Source: Thioalkalivibrio halophilus (GTDB taxonomy: Bacteria > Pseudomonadota > Gammaproteobacteria > Ectothiorhodospirales > Ectothiorhodospiraceae). Taken from it: 37,015 nt of DNA. The translations under genes were made by a program, and so were the position numbers. The stretch covers positions 1 to 37,015 of the forward strand of contig NZ_MUZR01000055.1 in the NCBI RefSeq assembly GCF_001995255.1, written 5' to 3'. A model generated the notes under the pieces. That model was not told the origin of the DNA. It saw nothing but the letters and a program-made list of their open reading frames with translations, and ran no database searches. The first letter of the stretch is position 1. Each line of letters starts with the position of its first letter. Shown here piece by piece: positions 34,643 to 37,015 of the stretch.

Positions 34643-37015
34643 TCATGCCGGAGTGCCCTCCAGCTGATGCTCGATCTCGCTGAGCAGGTCGTTCTCGAGG
34701 TACGGCTTGCCGAGATAACCGTTCACACCCAGCCGCATGGCTCGCTCGCGGTGCTTGGAACCGCTGCGCGAGGTGATCATGATGATGGGCACCGCGTGAA
34801 ATTCCGGATGCTCCCGCACGTGGGCAGCGAATTCGAACCCGTCCATACGCGGCATCTCCACGTCCAGCAGGATCAGATGCGGCCGGCGCTCGTCCAGGAG
34901 CGTCACCGCATCGAGGCCGTCGCGCGCGGTCACTACCTCGTAGCCCCTGCGGGTCAACAAACGCGCGGTCACCTTGCGAATGGTGATCGAGTCGTCGACC
35001 ACCATGATGCGCGTCGCGGCGCTTTCGGGCTCGACGGCCTCGGCCTCGGCGGCGGTCGCCACGGTTGCGAACCGCATAAGCATGCTCAGATCCAGGATCA
35101 GCATCACCGAGCCGTCACCCTGCAGCGTGGCCCCGGCCACACCGGGGATCCGGCTCAGCACCGGACCGACCGACTTGACCACCACCTCCTGGCTGCCCGC
35201 CAGGCCATCCACGCGCAGCGCGACCTTCTGCTCGTCCGCACGTACCAGCAGCAGCGGGAAAGGCTCCTCCGGCAATGGGTGAACCCCGGCCTGGGTCTCG
35301 ATGCAAAGGATCTCGCCCAGTGAATGCAGGGCGTATTCCTGGCCCACATAGCTGTAGGTCGGTGCCGCGCCGGAGTCGTCGATCTCCTCGCGCCGCGCGC
35401 GTACCACGCCCTCGACCGAGGCCATCGGAACCGCAAAGGTCTCCTCCCCAACCTGCACCAATAACGACTGGCTGATCGCCAGCGTGAACGGGAGCCGCAA
35501 AGTAAACCGCGATCCGGAACCCGGGATGGAATCGATGTCCAGCGTTCCGCCGAGCTGCTTGACCTCCGCGTTGACCACATCCATGCCCACACCGCGCCCG
35601 GCCACATGGTTCACCGAGGCGGCGGTCGAGAATCCGGACTGCAGGATCAGCTGCAGGGCCTGATTGTCACTCAGTTCCGCCTCCGGCGTGATGACTCCGC
35701 GGTCGATGGCCTTGGCCCGCACGACCTCGGCATCGATGCCGCCACCATCATCGGCAACCTCCATCCGGATCTCGCTGCCGGCCTGCTCCAGGCTTACCGT
35801 GATGTGGCCTTCCCGCGGCTTTCCACGTTCTTCCCGTTCGTCGGGCGTTTCGATGCCGTGCGCCACCGCATTGCGCAGCAAGTGTTCCAGCGGGGCCACC
35901 AGGCGCTCCAGCAGGGCACGGTCGAGCTCGGAATCCTGGCCGACGAAATCCACCCGGACCTCGCGCTGCATGTCGTCGGCCGCCGCGCGCACCACGCGCC
36001 GCAGGCGTGGCGCCATGCGCGCGAACCGGACCATGCGCTGCCGCATCAACTGGTCCTGCAGCTCGGTACCCACGCGTTTTTCCTGCACCAGCACGCCGCC
36101 GGCGGTCCGGAGCTCGTCGTCCACCTCCTGCTTCAGGCTGTCGAGGTCGCTCACACTCTCCGCCAGCGCGCGCGAAAGTTGCTGAATCCCGGAGTAGCGA
36201 TCCATCTCCAGCGGATCGAAATCCACCTGCTCCTCGCCGGTTTCCTGCTCCACCCGGAACAGCACCTGCGCTTCGGTTTCGATCTCGAGCTTGCGCAGCT
36301 GTTCGCGCACCCGCGTGATGGTCCGGTCCAGTTCCTCGATCTGATTCTCGACCCGTCCGACCGTTTGCTCGAAACGCCGATGGAACGTCGCCAGTTCGCC
36401 GGCATTGTTCACCAGGCTGTCGAGGACCTCCGCGTCCATCCGCACCTGGTCCTGCAGCTTGCGGCTACCCGTTTCGGCATCTGCGGCCCGGGTTGCGGCC
36501 TCCCCGCCCGCCGGCGCCTCGCTCGGCTCGGCTTCGGCGGTCTCCTCCCCGGTCTCCTCCGCGCCGTCACCTTCGGCTTCTTCTTCCAGCGTCCAGTGCC
36601 TCAGGACCGCCAGTTCCCGGCTTTCGTTTTCATCCGTCTGCCACGGTCCGACGCCGCGCTCGACCAGGCCCTGCACCTCCACCAGGGCCTTCTCCGCCGC
36701 GTCGAAGAACGACGGACGAGGGTCCTGGCCCGCTTCGGTCTCTATCCCCAGGGTGGTTTCCAGAGCGTGGGCAATCGCGCCCACCACCGTGAAGCCCGCC
36801 ATCCGGGCGCTTCCCTTGAGGGTGTGCACCTCGCGCTGGAAGGCTTCCTGGTCCGGTCCGGGCCGGCCGCCGGCCTCGCGCCAGGCCGCCAGGGTATGGA
36901 ACGCCTGCTCGAGAATGTCATGGGCCTCCTCGATGAAGACCTCGCCGAACTCCGGATCAATCTCGTCTTCCGCCGGGTGGGAGGCCGCATCGACGGGCTC
37001 TGGCTCTGGCTCTGG
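34643..37015 (-). CDS. chpA: Hybrid chemotaxis histidine kinase (ChpA/PilL type), 3' part
   Basis: The 5' end lies beyond the right edge; 790 codons are present. From the edge: an acidic linker, an HPt domain with phospho-His 64 in EVHTLKGSARMAGF, a long acidic/Ala-rich linker, the dimerisation helices (QVRMDAEVLDSLVNNAGELA, about residues 205-225), the CheA ATPase with N box NAVAHGIETP near residue 380, the G1 box VADDGGGID and G2 box GRGVGMDVV, a CheW-like domain, and a C-terminal receiver (IMVVDDSIT, acceptor Asp in LILLDVEMPRMDG near residue 718, and KPY). This order matches ChpA/PilL, the kinase that controls type IV pili and cAMP in pseudomonads; upstream HPt domains are expected off-window. 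No chpB methylesterase lies between it and chpC. Confidence 0.93.
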   Translation of the reverse strand, partial: PEPEPEPVDAASHPAEDEIDPEFGEVFIEEAHDILEQAFHTLAAWREAGGRPGPDQEAFQREVHTLKGSARMAGFTVVGAIAHALETTLGIETEAGQDPRPSFFDAAEKALVEVQGLVERGVGPWQTDENESRELAVLRHWTLEEEAEGDGAEETGEETAEAEPSEAPAGGEAATRAADAETGSRKLQDQVRMDAEVLDSLVNNAGELATFHRRFEQTVGRVENQIEELDRTITRVREQLRKLEIETEAQVLFRVEQETGEEQVDFDPLEMDRYSGIQQLSRALAESVSDLDSLKQEVDDELRTAGGVLVQEKRVGTELQDQLMRQRMVRFARMAPRLRRVVRAAADDMQREVRVDFVGQDSELDRALLERLVAPLEHLLRNAVAHGIETPDEREERGKPREGHITVSLEQAGSEIRMEVADDGGGIDAEVVRAKAIDRGVITPEAELSDNQALQLILQSGFSTAASVNHVAGRGVGMDVVNAEVKQLGGTLDIDSIPGSGSRFTLRLPFTLAISQSLLVQVGEETFAVPMASVEGVVRARREEIDDSGAAPTYSYVGQEYALHSLGEILCIETQAGVHPLPEEPFPLLLVRADEQKVALRVDGLAGSQEVVVKSVGPVLSRIPGVAGATLQGDGSVMLILDLSMLMRFATVATAAEAEAVEPESAATRIMVVDDSITIRKVTARLLTRRGYEVVTARDGLDAVTLLDERRPHLILLDVEMPRMDGFEFAAHVREHPEFHAVPIIMITSRSGSKHRERAMRLGVNGYLGKPYLENDLLSEIEHQLEGTPA

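Overview
The window is 37 kb of GC-rich bacterial chromosome, most consistent with a gammaproteobacterium. The deduced proteins (a cAMP receptor protein nearly identical to the enteric one in its C-terminal half, the rpe-gph-trpE-trpG order, ChpA/ChpC chemosensory proteins, Coq7) point to that class. A tkt-gap-pgk-pyk-fba cluster with a Calvin-cycle-type class II aldolase, together with an SAH riboswitch on ahcY, suggests a chemolithoautotrophic or phototrophic purple-sulfur relative (Ectothiorhodospiraceae / Thioalkalivibrio-like). That placement is inference; no rRNA or RuBisCO gene is in the window.

Layout. (1) 1-4690 is accessory DNA: a protein of unknown function running off the left edge, a tandem AAA+ ATPase, an intact IS481-family insertion sequence, a 20-bp phased repeat array, and a small Xre-type regulator. 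It stops exactly at the 3' end of a tRNA-Met gene, the usual docking point for integrating elements. (2) 4694-9427 is core: tRNA-Met, a thioredoxin-like [2Fe-2S] ferredoxin, a possible tiny secreted protein, a GlcF-like Fe-S protein, coq7, speD, and the divergent osmC-like/crp pair. (3) 9443-16244 on the minus strand is rpe-gph-trpE-trpG-(MFS transporter)-trpD-trpC. (4) 16399-22260 holds a cytochrome c, then purE-purK-methyltransferase-CbiM-like membrane protein (minus), purC-bioD (plus) and a SYLF-domain secreted protein. (5) 22313-29318 is the central carbon operon tkt-gap-pgk-pyk-fba (minus), closed by a strong terminator and with a terminator-like hairpin between gap and pgk. (6) 29649-34081 is the SAM cycle: metK, SAH riboswitch, ahcY, metF, rsmE. 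(7) 34084-37015 is chpC and the 3' part of chpA from a type IV pilus chemosensory system, running off the right edge.

How it works together: Trp synthesis (chorismate to indole-glycerol phosphate), purine steps (AIR to SAICAR), SAM regeneration (methionine to SAM, SAH hydrolysis, methyl-folate supply) and Calvin/glycolytic carbon flow are all complete modules or near-complete parts of them. The most unusual items are in the left accessory region (phased repeats, AAA+ protein with an altered first Walker B) and a few contextual oddities: an MFS transporter inside the trp operon, a lone CbiM-like protein in the purEK operon, and a 49-codon signal-peptide ORF antisense to the start of the GlcF-like gene.
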